Shown here: positions 1 to 7,053 of the stretch, in pieces
How positions within the stretch are numbered: the first letter of the stretch is position 1
How the letters are laid out: the number at the start of each line of letters is the position of its first letter
From: SLJN01 sp964505385
Lineage (GTDB): Bacteria > Bacteroidota > Rhodothermia > Balneolales > Natronogracilivirgulaceae
Assembly: GCA_964505385.1 (NCBI GenBank)
Contig: CAZDIA010000043.1
Location: 1 to 21,152 of the forward strand
Length of the DNA: 21,152 bases
Reading direction: 5' to 3'
Made by a program: the position numbers and the translations under genes
The notes under the pieces: model-generated
What the model saw: the letters and a program-made list of their open reading frames with translations, nothing else
The model's database searches: none
Told to the model about the DNA's origin: nothing

Positions 1-1146
1 CCGATGACTGATATGCCTGAGATGGTGGCTATGTTCAATGGTTTCGGAGGCATAGCATCAGCCCTTGTTGCCAGCGGGGAATACTTCCGCTTTAGTGGTA
101 TTGAACTGGGGATGCAGGAAGTGATCACCATGTCCATCAGCGTGCTGATTGGTTCGGTAACTTTTACCGGAAGTTTGATGGCTTATGGAAAACTGAGTGG
201 TGTAATCACAGGAAATGCCGTAAGATTACCGGGGCAAAGGTGGGTAAACCTGGGGATCCTTGTAATCATAATTATCGCAGCCGGATTTTTTGCTGCCGGT
301 GTGGATCCCATAGTCGCTTTTGCGGTATTGGCAGGGCTCTCTCTGCTGCTGGGGATCCTGTTTGTACTTCCGATCGGCGGGGCTGATATGCCGGTGGTAA
401 TATCCCTGCTGAACTCCCTTTCCGGACTGGCTGCATCGGCTACGGGTTTTGTTCTCGACAATAACCTGTTGATTATCAGTGGCACACTCGTGGGCGCCGC
501 CGGACTGATTTTGACCATAATCATGTGTAAAGGAATGAACCGTACGCTGCCTGATGTACTATTTGGTGCGTTCGGCGGTTCCATGGAGGCCGGAAGTGAA
601 ACCGATGGTGATAAAACCATTCGCAAAGTTGAGGCCGAAGATGTTGCCGTGATGACGGGATACTCTAAACGCGTAATCATTGTGCCAGGTTATGGTCTGG
701 CCGTAGCCCAGGCTCAGCATGCAGTGCGTGAGGCTGCTGAATTGCTGGAGAAAAAAGGAGTGGATGTTCGATATGCAATTCACCCGGTTGCGGGCCGCAT
801 GCCGGGACATATGAATGTACTGCTGGCGGAAGCAAATGTTCCATATCCACAGTTATATGATATGGATGATATTAATGAGGAGTTTTCTAATACTGATGTA
901 GTTCTTGTCCTGGGTGCGAATGATGTGGTCAATCCGGCTGCTAATAATAACCCCGGGAGTCCGATTTACGGCATGCCCATTTTGAATGTGGAAGAGGCGA
1001 AAAGTGTAGTCATATTCAAAAGAAGTATGAACCCCGGATATGCCGGCATTCAAAACGAGCTCTTTTTTAATGAAAACAGCTACATGTTTTTCGGCGATGC
1101 GAAGAGTTCCGTTAATGATTTGATAGCTGCTTTAAAAGATTTGTAG
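1..1146 (+). CDS. pntB: NAD(P) transhydrogenase subunit beta, 5'-truncated by window edge
   Basis: This is the membrane-embedded beta subunit of the proton-translocating transhydrogenase, which uses the proton gradient to move hydride from NADH to NADP+ in the inner membrane. The frame is open to base 1. The first visible residues (MTDMPEMVAMFNGFGG) match a position about 80 residues into a typical 460-residue PntB, so the ATG at base 4 is internal. Hydrophobic membrane helices fill roughly visible residues 35-175. The C-terminal NADP(H)-binding domain III starts near residue 215, with VPGYGLAVAQAQHAVRE, HPVAGRMPGHMNVLLAEA and a GANDVVNPAA motif, all conserved in the family. It ends normally in TAG. 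PntA should lie upstream, outside the window. A G-rich tract follows five bases after the stop. Identification is secure; only the N-terminus is missing. Confidence 0.95.
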   Translation, partial: PMTDMPEMVAMFNGFGGIASALVASGEYFRFSGIELGMQEVITMSISVLIGSVTFTGSLMAYGKLSGVITGNAVRLPGQRWVNLGILVIIIIAAGFFAAGVDPIVAFAVLAGLSLLLGILFVLPIGGADMPVVISLLNSLSGLAASATGFVLDNNLLIISGTLVGAAGLILTIIMCKGMNRTLPDVLFGAFGGSMEAGSETDGDKTIRKVEAEDVAVMTGYSKRVIIVPGYGLAVAQAQHAVREAAELLEKKGVDVRYAIHPVAGRMPGHMNVLLAEANVPYPQLYDMDDINEEFSNTDVVLVLGANDVVNPAANNNPGSPIYGMPILNVEEAKSVVIFKRSMNPGYAGIQNELFFNENSYMFFGDAKSSVNDLIAALKDL

Positions 1147-1150
1147 GTTT

Positions 1151-1172
1151 GGGCTGGGGTCTGGGTACGGGG
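1151..1172 (+). other. Candidate G-quadruplex motif downstream of pntB
   Basis: Four runs of three or four G are separated by loops CT, TCT and TAC, which fits the canonical G3+N1-7 pattern. It lies on the coding strand, starting five bases after the pntB stop codon, so it would be in the 3' end of the pntB transcript. It is also the outer part of the inverted-array repeat that follows. The pattern is read directly; folding and any effect on transcript ends are inference. Confidence 0.4.
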
Positions 1173-1193
1173 TTTCAAGTTCCTAGATTCAAT

Positions 1194-1333
1194 AAACAAA
1201 TCTCAAATAGCAAATTTCAAATAAATTCCAATAATCCAAATATCAATGACCAAATTTTAGCCCGGCACCAGTTTGGAGGTTGGATCATTGAGTCATTGGA
1301 GCTTATTTGTCTTTTGTAATTTGAAATTTGTTA
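1194..1333. repeat. Mirrored heptad arrays (CAAA / TTTG every 7 bp)
   Basis: On the left, CAAA recurs exactly every 7 bp at 1197, 1204, 1211 and 1218. On the right, its complement TTTG recurs every 7 bp at 1306, 1313, 1320 and 1327. An exact 12-bp inverted repeat (CAAATTTCAAAT at 1211-1222, its complement at 1319-1330) is embedded in the arrays. The 84 bp between them contain less regular TTGG/ATTG units at 7-8 bp spacing. The whole can form a long imperfect hairpin between pntB and the next gene. An open frame running through it on the plus strand looks fortuitous. It resembles the arrays at 5026-5129 and 6785-7053. Confidence 0.7.
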
Positions 1334-1401
1334 ACTGGCATTTCAACCAGTGCCCAGAACCTTTCGGGACAAACAGCGAAATTAAGCTTAACCAACAGAA
1401 A

Positions 1402-1626
1402 ATGAGTGAAGATAACATTCCAACGCGACCGAGTTTCCTTCAGATAAGCGGGCTGATGCGCATCATCGGCTGGATAGGACTATTGGCTGCAATTTACCTG
1501 ATATTCTTCAGTGATCCGGAAGATCGCTACCTCGGTTATCTTTTGGTTTTACTCGCTTTGATTGCACTGTACCGGGATTTCAGCAGAAGGAAAGAGGAGG
1601 CATCAGAAAAAGAGCATGAAGAGTAA
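1402..1626 (+). CDS. Small membrane protein, 74 residues, unknown function
   Basis: The protein starts MSEDNIPTRPSF and has two hydrophobic segments, about residues 17-36 and 43-57, separated by the polar turn SDPEDRYLG. A strongly charged tail (RRKEEASEKEHEE) follows. That predicts a two-helix inner-membrane hairpin protein with a soluble tail. The frame stays open upstream to 1273, but that part is built from the AT-rich heptad repeat and does not look protein-like, so I chose the ATG at 1402. It lies 255 bp after pntB on the same strand, and a strong hairpin follows it. I do not recognise a family and assign no function. Small membrane proteins of this kind are common and poorly characterised in Bacteroidota. 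Confidence 0.6.
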   Translation: MSEDNIPTRPSFLQISGLMRIIGWIGLLAAIYLIFFSDPEDRYLGYLLVLLALIALYRDFSRRKEEASEKEHEE

Positions 1627-1660
1627 ATCTTTATTCAAAATGCTTTTTGTGACAAAGTAA

Positions 1661-1702
1661 AACCCAAATAGGTTAAATACTAAGAAATAACCTATTTGGG
1701 TT
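1661..1702. terminator. Hairpin terminator between convergent genes
   Basis: A perfect 15-bp stem (AACCCAAATAGGTTA at 1661-1675 pairing with 1688-1702) encloses a 12-nt loop. It lies 34 bp after the small membrane protein and 25 bp after the stop of the convergent lysine aminotransferase gene. The U-tract is weak in both directions, but the position suits a bidirectional terminator. The 12-mer GTGACAAAGTAA directly before it (1649-1660) recurs in the inverted repeat near 6785. Confidence 0.65.
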
Positions 1703-1727
1703 AAAACATCCAAGCTTTAAAGCCGAT

Positions 1728-3101
1728 TTACTGACTTCCGTTTGTCGGGTTTTGCACCAATTCCGGATGAGATGCAAAGGTATCTTTCAGGCTTTTTTCG
1801 GTGAGTTCTATTCCTTCATCGATATGGCCCTTATTTACTGATAAATTAGGACGGAAACGAACTGAATGGGTGCCGCACGGTAACATTAATAAGCCGTTTT
1901 CGAATGCTCTTTTCAGAAAAGCTCCGCGAAGCTCGGGATTATCAAAATCAAAAGCACACATCAGGCCAACTCCACGGGGGTTTGATACTGCATCGTTGGA
2001 GTCCACAAACCCCTGAAGCTGGTTTAGCAGATAATCACCGACATCCCTTGCATTTTCTACCAGGTTGTCTTCTTCAATGATTTTGAGATATTGAGTAAAT
2101 CGCACCATGTCGACAAGGTTACCACCCCAGGTTGAGTTTATTCGGGAAGAAACCTTGAACACGTTAGTGTCAATATCATCAATACGATCGCCCACCAGAA
2201 TACCGCATACCTGCGCTTTTTTGCCGAATGCGAGGATATCCGGTTTCACGTAATGTTCATGAGCCCAGAATTTGCCGGTCATACCAATACCGGTTTGGAC
2301 TTCATCATAGATTAAAAGAGCCTCGTATTCATCGGCAAGGCGTCGCAGTTCCTGATGAAACTCCGGACGAAACTGATTATCTCCTCCTTCGCCCTGAATT
2401 GGCTCAAGAATAATGGCAGCAATATCATCCTTGTATGTTTCAAAATATTGTTCCGCCTGGGCTATGGCCGCTTTTTCGCTGCGTATAACCTGGTTGACCA
2501 CATCACCTTCCATCGGGAAATGCATTTTCGGATTTTTTATCCGGGGCCAGTCAAATTTTGGAAAATAAGCTACTTTATTATGCTCGGTATTGGTGAGCGA
2601 CATGGTATAGCCACTACGACCGTGAAAGGCTTCATCAAGATGTAGTACTTTAAACCCCTTCTCCTTTCGGTAACCTTTTTCGAAGTTCTTTTGAACTTTC
2701 CAGTCAAATGCGGTTTTCAGCGCATTTTCTACAGCAAGTGAGCCTCCGGCCACAAAAAAAGCTTTGGATAAATAATCCGGAATTCCCACTCTCGAGAAGG
2801 TATCCACAAATTCGGCATACTCCTGTGTATAGACATCAGAGTTGGAAGGGTTGTGGATGGCAACCCGTTTCATTTTTTCGAGAAATTCTTCATCACCAAC
2901 AACTTTTGGGTGATTCATACCCAAGGTGTTAGAAGCAAAAAAAGTAAAAAAGTCGAGATACTGTTTGCCTTCTTTAGAATCATAAAGATATGCACCCTCA
3001 CTCTTTTGCAGGTCGAGAACCATATCAAAACCATCAGCAAGTATATGGCGACTCAAAACTTTTTGAATCTCCTCAGGTGCTAAAACTTCATTTACAGCCA
3101 T
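1728..3101 (-). CDS. lat: L-lysine 6-aminotransferase (lysine epsilon-aminotransferase)
   Basis: This is a PLP-dependent class III aminotransferase that moves the epsilon-amino group of lysine to 2-oxoglutarate, giving 2-aminoadipate 6-semialdehyde (cyclising to piperideine-6-carboxylate) and glutamate. The 457 residues match the roughly 450 of mycobacterial Lat. Visible marks are the cofactor-phosphate region VAGGSLAVENALKTAFDW (about 117-134), the pyridine-nitrogen aspartate in YDEVQTGIGMTGKFW (Asp266), the Schiff-base lysine in AFGKKAQVCG (Lys294/295), and SRINSTWGGNLVDMVR plus HSVRFRPNLSV near the C-terminus, which resemble Lat more than ornithine or GABA aminotransferases. The frame opens with a TTG at 3110, but the ATG at 3101 gives the natural start MAVNEVLAPEEIQ. 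No clear Shine-Dalgarno is seen. It sits alone on the minus strand, convergent with the upstream small gene. The product is probably catabolic; an osmolyte or pipecolate role is also possible. Confidence 0.9.
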   Translation of the reverse strand: MAVNEVLAPEEIQKVLSRHILADGFDMVLDLQKSEGAYLYDSKEGKQYLDFFTFFASNTLGMNHPKVVGDEEFLEKMKRVAIHNPSNSDVYTQEYAEFVDTFSRVGIPDYLSKAFFVAGGSLAVENALKTAFDWKVQKNFEKGYRKEKGFKVLHLDEAFHGRSGYTMSLTNTEHNKVAYFPKFDWPRIKNPKMHFPMEGDVVNQVIRSEKAAIAQAEQYFETYKDDIAAIILEPIQGEGGDNQFRPEFHQELRRLADEYEALLIYDEVQTGIGMTGKFWAHEHYVKPDILAFGKKAQVCGILVGDRIDDIDTNVFKVSSRINSTWGGNLVDMVRFTQYLKIIEEDNLVENARDVGDYLLNQLQGFVDSNDAVSNPRGVGLMCAFDFDNPELRGAFLKRAFENGLLMLPCGTHSVRFRPNLSVNKGHIDEGIELTEKSLKDTFASHPELVQNPTNGSQ

Positions 3102-3270
3102 AAAACACAAACCATTTTAACTGTGAATAATTACAAAAAATTAACTGCAAGTTTAACAAGATAGAAATAATTACTTGCAAAAAGTACCCGTATCCAGGTG
3201 AATGTTACAATCAACCAACCCCAACGGCAGAGGGCGGAGAAATATTCGAATGAAAGTTCTGAAGACTAAA

Positions 3271-3307
3271 AATAAAAAAGCCTTGCAAGCATGTAACTTA
3301 CAAGGCT
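3271..3307 (-). terminator. Rho-independent terminator of the initiator tRNA
   Basis: Read on the minus strand, an 11-bp stem (AGCCTTGTAAG pairing with CTTGCAAGGCT, one G-U pair) is followed at once by TTTTTTATTTTT. It begins six bases after the tRNA 3' end, a textbook intrinsic terminator. Confidence 0.85.
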
Positions 3308-3312
3308 TATAG

Positions 3313-3385
<73 letters not shown>

Positions 3386-3419
3386 ATGTGAGTGGAAATC
3401 TGTTTCATTACAGACTCCA

Positions 3420-3448
3420 AATATAAGCCAAAAATGAGTAAAAGTCAA
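3420..3448 (-). promoter_or_regulatory. Promoter of initiator tRNA
   Basis: On the minus strand, TTGACT and TATATT are separated by exactly 17 bp. The downstream element extends to TATATTTG, which fits the Bacteroidota -7 consensus TAnnTTTG, with TTG 20 bp upstream as the -33 element. Transcription would begin some 25-30 bp before the mature tRNA 5' end. Confidence 0.65.
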
Positions 3449-3529
3449 GATCTGTTATTGCAAATTACTATCTGTCGTATATGATCATCTCTTTGATATT
3501 GATAAAAAATTCTGCGTATGTTTCAATTG

Positions 3530-3558
3530 TTGGAAATAGCAATCCTGAAAACTATAAC
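3530..3558 (+). promoter_or_regulatory. Possible promoter of tyrosine phenol-lyase gene
   Basis: TTGGAA and TATAAC are spaced by 17 bp and lie 24 bp before the ATG at 3582. The downstream box does not fit TAnnTTTG well, so the call is weak. The rest of 3386-3529 is AT-rich and shows nothing else clear apart from the divergent tRNA promoter. Confidence 0.25.
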
Positions 3559-3581
3559 TTATTATTATAAAAGAAATTAAT

Positions 3582-4970
3582 ATGGCTGAGAAACGAAGAA
3601 GATCATGGGCCGAACCTTATAAAATCAAGATGGTGGAACCGGTGAAAATGACTTCCCGGGAAGAGCGGTCCGAAGCCCTCAATGAAGCAGGGTATAATAC
3701 TTTTTTGTTGAGATCAGAAGATGTCTACATCGATTTGCTGACCGACAGCGGAACTTCGGCAATGAGTGACCGGCAGTGGGCAGGTATGATGCTTGGAGAT
3801 GAAGCATATGCAGGCAGCAAAAACTATTATTCCCTTGAAAGAACCATTCAGGAATACTACGGCTACAAGTATGTGGTTCCAACTCATCAGGGAAGGGCTG
3901 CTGAGCATATAATTTCCCAGATTATGATCAAACCCGGTGATATTATTCCCGGTAACATGTATTTCACAACCACCAAGCTGCATCAGGAGCTGGCTGGTGG
4001 ACAGTTTGTTGACGTCATAATTGATGAGGCGCACGATCCTGAAAATCCTCATCCTTTCAAAGGAAATGTTGATTTACAGAAACTTGAAGACCTGATAAAA
4101 AAGCACGGCGCGGAAAAAATTCCGTATGTAAGTCTGGCAACTTCGGTCAACATGGCTGGAGGACAGCCGCTTTCAATGGAAAATATCAAGGAACTGCGCA
4201 AATTAACTGATAAATACGGCATCAAGATTGTCCATGATATGACCCGCGTGGCAGAGAATGCCTATATGATCAAAATGAAAGAAATGGGGTATGAGGATGC
4301 TCATGTAGACGATATCGTTAAGGAAATTTGTTCGCTTACAGATGCCGCTACAATGAGCGCCAAAAAAGATGCCCTGGTAAATATCGGGGGCTTTCTCGCG
4401 GTTAATGATTATGATGTATTTGAAGAAGCAAGAAATATGGTGGTCGTCTATGAAGGTCTGCATACGTATGGCGGACTGGCCGGTCGCGATATGGAAGCCA
4501 TGGCGATTGGTATTAGCGAATCGGTTCAGGAAGATCACATCAAAGCGCGGGTAGGGCAGGTGCAGTATCTTGGTGATAAAATTCAAAACAGCGGAGTGCC
4601 GATTGTTCAGCCTGTTGGAACACACGGGGTTTTTCTTGATGCAAAGAAAATCCTGAGTCACTTGCCCCAGGAGCAGTTTCCGGCGCAAACCCTGGCGGCC
4701 GAATTGTATCTTGAATCCGGAATCCGGTCAATGGAAAGGGGCGTGGTTTCGGCAGGAAGAAATCCTGAAACCGGTGATCATAATTATCCGGATCTGGAAC
4801 TGGTTCGCCTGACCATCCCGCGCCGCGTTTATACACAGGCTCATATGGATGTAGTCGCAGAAAGCGTAGAAGAAATATATACTAACAGCGAGAAAATAAA
4901 AGGTTTAAAAATGGTCTATGAACCTAAATATCTGCGGTTTTTTCAGGCAAGGTTTGAGCCATTAAGCTGA
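3582..4970 (+). CDS. tpl: Tyrosine phenol-lyase (beta-tyrosinase)
   Basis: This PLP enzyme cleaves L-tyrosine to phenol, pyruvate and ammonia in the cytoplasm, normally as a homotetramer. From about residue 45 on, the sequence runs parallel to Citrobacter freundii TPL with a constant +5 offset, so every catalytic position can be placed: Tyr76 (Tyr71), Arg105 (Arg100), Asp219 (Asp214), Arg222, the Schiff-base Lys262 (Lys257), His348 (His343) and Arg409 (Arg404, substrate carboxylate). The residues that separate TPL from tryptophanase are all of TPL type: Thr129 in NMYFTTT (Thr124), Arg386 in SMERG (Arg381) and Phe453 in LRFFQARF (Phe448). The length, 462 residues, is normal. The start MAEKRRRSW is basic and slightly extended. 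A tryptophanase paralogue follows in the same direction; a weak hairpin (4975-4990, then T-rich) may end some transcripts between them. No transporter gene adjoins. Confidence 0.92.
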   Translation: MAEKRRRSWAEPYKIKMVEPVKMTSREERSEALNEAGYNTFLLRSEDVYIDLLTDSGTSAMSDRQWAGMMLGDEAYAGSKNYYSLERTIQEYYGYKYVVPTHQGRAAEHIISQIMIKPGDIIPGNMYFTTTKLHQELAGGQFVDVIIDEAHDPENPHPFKGNVDLQKLEDLIKKHGAEKIPYVSLATSVNMAGGQPLSMENIKELRKLTDKYGIKIVHDMTRVAENAYMIKMKEMGYEDAHVDDIVKEICSLTDAATMSAKKDALVNIGGFLAVNDYDVFEEARNMVVVYEGLHTYGGLAGRDMEAMAIGISESVQEDHIKARVGQVQYLGDKIQNSGVPIVQPVGTHGVFLDAKKILSHLPQEQFPAQTLAAELYLESGIRSMERGVVSAGRNPETGDHNYPDLELVRLTIPRRVYTQAHMDVVAESVEEIYTNSEKIKGLKMVYEPKYLRFFQARFEPLS

Positions 4971-5025
4971 ATTGGGCTTGAATAAGAGCCACTTTTTACG
5001 CCGACTTAAAAAACTGATAATTAAT

Positions 5026-5129
5026 GACTAAGATACTAAGGGACGAAGGGACTTAGGGGATGCAACAACAATTTGAACAACTCACATTTCTTCATCTCTT
5101 CGGTCACTTCGTCTCTCAGTCACTTCTTC
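5026..5129. repeat. Mirrored octamer arrays between tpl and tnaA
   Basis: Four 8-bp units run head to tail at 5026-5057 (GACTAAGA, TACTAAGG, GACGAAGG, GACTTAGG). After a 32-bp spacer, five units in the opposite sense occupy 5090-5129 (CTTCATCT, CTTCGGTC, ACTTCGTC, TCTCAGTC, ACTTCTTC). The complement of ACTTCGTC is GACGAAGT, so the two arrays can pair as an imperfect hairpin. The word CTCAGTCAC (5115-5123) recurs, inverted, at 6876-6884. The remainder of the 258-bp spacer shows no gene. Confidence 0.65.
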
Positions 5130-5195
5130 TGTGACCTTCAGTGGGCTACTTGCCAACAAACAGAATCAAATATCTACAACATGTTAGGTTTAACT

Positions 5196-5208
5196 GCGCT
5201 TTAAGCGC
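5196..5208. promoter_or_regulatory. Short palindrome upstream of tnaA, possible operator
   Basis: GCGCTT-T-AAGCGC is a perfect 6-bp inverted repeat around one base, ending 20 bp before the tnaA ATG. Its position would suit an operator or a translation-affecting hairpin. A 13-bp palindrome is not strong evidence by itself. Confidence 0.2.
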
Positions 5209-5228
5209 CTAAATCATATAGTGAATCT

Positions 5229-6611
5229 ATGTCCGATCAATTTAAAACTGTAATTGAGCCCTTTAAAATCAAAACGGTGGAACCGATCCACATGACTACG
5301 GAGGAGCAACGCCAGGGGTTTCTTGCTGATGCTCATTACAATCCTTTTATGCTGAAATCCGATCAGGTGATAATTGATCTGCTAACGGACAGCGGAACGT
5401 CAGCCATGAGTGCCGATCAATGGGCAGGAGTGATGCAGGGTGATGAGTCCTATGCCGGATCAGTGAGCTGGCAGCGCATGGAAAAAGTGATCAGGGAATT
5501 AACAGGATATCCCCATGTGCTTCCGACACATCAGGGAAGGGCGGCAGAACGTATTCTTTACGGGCATCTCGGTGGAGAAGGGAAGGTCTTTCTGAGCAAT
5601 ACGCATTTTGATACCACCCGCGCTAATGTTGAATATTCCGGTGCTAAAGCAATTGACTGCCTGAATGATGAGGCTTATGATCCGGAAAGTAGTTTTGTAT
5701 TCAAGGGCAATGCTGATATTGAGAAGATGCAAAATCAAATAGATAAATATGGTGCATCTTCTATTGGCGCTATAATCCTGACGATTACAAATAACAGCGG
5801 AGGAGGCCAGCCGGTGAGCATGGAGAATACCCGGCAGGTTCGGGAATTGTGTAAAACAAATGGCATTTTATTTATTCTCGATGCATGCCGGATTGCTGAA
5901 AATTCATGGTTTATCAAAAAACATGAAAATGGATATGAAAACACCTCATGCCGGGAAATCGCTACCGAAATGTTTCGTCTTGCTGACGGTTGCGTAATGA
6001 GTGCCAAAAAAGATGCGCTGGTAAATATGGGCGGTTTTCTCGCGCTCAAAGACAAAGAAATGGCTGATGCATGCACGAATATGCTGATCATCACCGAGGG
6101 ATATACAACTTATGGGGGATTATCCGGCCGTGATATGGAAGCGATAGCAATCGGCCTGGATGAAATATTTAATGAAGATTATCTGCAATACCGGATGCGC
6201 AGCACTGAGTATCTCGGGAGACATCTTGATGAAATGGGGATTCCGGTGATTAAACCCATTGGTGGTCATGCAGTTTATGTGGATGCCCGTCAGCTTTATG
6301 ATCATCTTCCGCAGGATCAATACCCGGGACAGTCACTGGTGTGTGAGTTGTACAAAACCGCCGGAGTTCGAAGTGTTGAGATCGGCTCGGTAATGTTTGG
6401 CACCTATGATGATAAAGGAGATCTGATTCCCGCGCCAATGGAGTTGGTCAGGCTGGCGATTCCGCGCCGCGTATATACCCAGAGCCATATTGATTATGTG
6501 ATTGAAGCGTTTGGATTTTTACTAAAAAACAGACACAATGCCAAAGGGTATCGTATTACCTGGGAGCCCAAATTCTTACGCCACTTTACAGCAAAATTCG
6601 AACCGGTATAA
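5229..6611 (+). CDS. tnaA: Tryptophanase (tryptophan indole-lyase)
   Basis: This PLP enzyme splits L-tryptophan into indole, pyruvate and ammonia. It is a paralogue of the preceding gene (shared ends EPFKIK/EPYKIK, TDSGTSAMS, PTHQGRAAE, MSAKKDALVN, IPRRVYTQ). The residues that decide specificity are tryptophanase-like: Asp128 in THFDTT (Asp137 of tryptophanase, where TPL has Thr), Ile385 in SVEIG (where TPL has Arg381) and His452 in LRHFTAKF (His463 of E. coli TnaA). The Schiff-base lysine is Lys261; His347 and Arg408 are kept. At 460 residues it is full length and ends in TAA just before the assembly gap, so the gap does not damage it. No tnaC-like leader with a tryptophan codon and no tnaB permease are seen, so the E. 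coli control mode is unlikely. Substrate could still be somewhat broad. Confidence 0.9.
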   Translation: MSDQFKTVIEPFKIKTVEPIHMTTEEQRQGFLADAHYNPFMLKSDQVIIDLLTDSGTSAMSADQWAGVMQGDESYAGSVSWQRMEKVIRELTGYPHVLPTHQGRAAERILYGHLGGEGKVFLSNTHFDTTRANVEYSGAKAIDCLNDEAYDPESSFVFKGNADIEKMQNQIDKYGASSIGAIILTITNNSGGGQPVSMENTRQVRELCKTNGILFILDACRIAENSWFIKKHENGYENTSCREIATEMFRLADGCVMSAKKDALVNMGGFLALKDKEMADACTNMLIITEGYTTYGGLSGRDMEAIAIGLDEIFNEDYLQYRMRSTEYLGRHLDEMGIPVIKPIGGHAVYVDARQLYDHLPQDQYPGQSLVCELYKTAGVRSVEIGSVMFGTYDDKGDLIPAPMELVRLAIPRRVYTQSHIDYVIEAFGFLLKNRHNAKGYRITWEPKFLRHFTAKFEPV

Positions 6612-6805
6612 AGTGGAGGGGAAGGAAGAAAGTGACAAAGTAATCCCGACNNNNNNNNNNNNNNNNNNNNNNNNNNNNNNNNNNNNNNNNNNNNNNNNNN
6701 NNNNNNNNNNNNNNNNNNNNNNNNNNNNNNNNNNNNNNNNNNNNNNNNNNATTCGAACCGGTATAAAGTGGAGGGGAAGGAAGAAAGTGACAAAGTAATC
6801 CCGAC
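6596..6805. other. Assembly gap (100 N) flanked by identical 55-bp sequence
   Basis: Bases 6651-6750 are N. The 55 bp before it (6596-6650) and the 55 bp after it (6751-6805) are identical, and the copy includes the last codons of tnaA. This is the pattern left when two contigs that overlap by one k-mer of 55 are scaffolded without merging. Collapsing the overlap would give one uninterrupted junction and remove 155 bp. Open frames that run through the N block are artefacts. Confidence 0.9.
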
Positions 6806-7053
6806 TTCGTCGGGACAGGCGCCGTGACAGAGTGACAAAGTAAGGCAATGTTGCACAAAGGCATCCAGGCATCAAGTGACTGAGTTTTTGTCACCTTTTT
6901 TCAATAGTTACGCGAGGCTGGTTTAGGCCTTCATCTCATAAAAATACCTAATGCATGACAGCCTTGGTGCCCTGGTGCCTTGATCCCTCGGTGCCTGTTC
7001 ATCAACTCTGTCACGGCGCCTGTCCCGACGAAGTCGGGATTACTTTGTCACTT
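6785..7053. repeat. Perfect 49-bp inverted repeat with octamer arrays inside
   Basis: Bases 6785-6833 and 7005-7053 are exact reverse complements over 49 bp, separated by 171 bp. Each arm contains its own small hairpin (CCCGAC-TTC-GTCGGG at 6800-6814). Inside the arms, 8-bp units run in opposite directions: GTGACAGA, GTGACAAA and ...GGCA units from 6824 to 6871, and TGGTGCCC, TGGTGCCT, TGATCCCT, CGGTGCCT from 6965 to 6996. It lies between convergent tnaA and queG and could act as a bidirectional terminator. The right arm overlaps the queG 3' end. The rest of this spacer (6612-7010), apart from the assembly gap, shows no gene. Confidence 0.9.

Noticed and set aside
3126..3174. Direct repeat AATAATTAC (3126-3134 and 3166-3174) upstream of the lysine aminotransferase gene, considered as regulator half-sites.
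   Set aside because: The region is very AT-rich, and a 9-bp repeat of this composition at 40-bp spacing is not convincing alone.
5060..5134. A 24-codon plus-strand reading frame upstream of tnaA (MQQQFEQLTFLHLFGHF...), considered as a tnaC-like leader peptide.
   Set aside because: It has no tryptophan codon, its 3' half is the inverted octamer array, and the only purine-rich site abuts the ATG. It looks like chance.
6538..6894. Several long frames on both strands running across 6651-6750.
   Set aside because: They exist only because the N block is read as open; they contain no real coding evidence.
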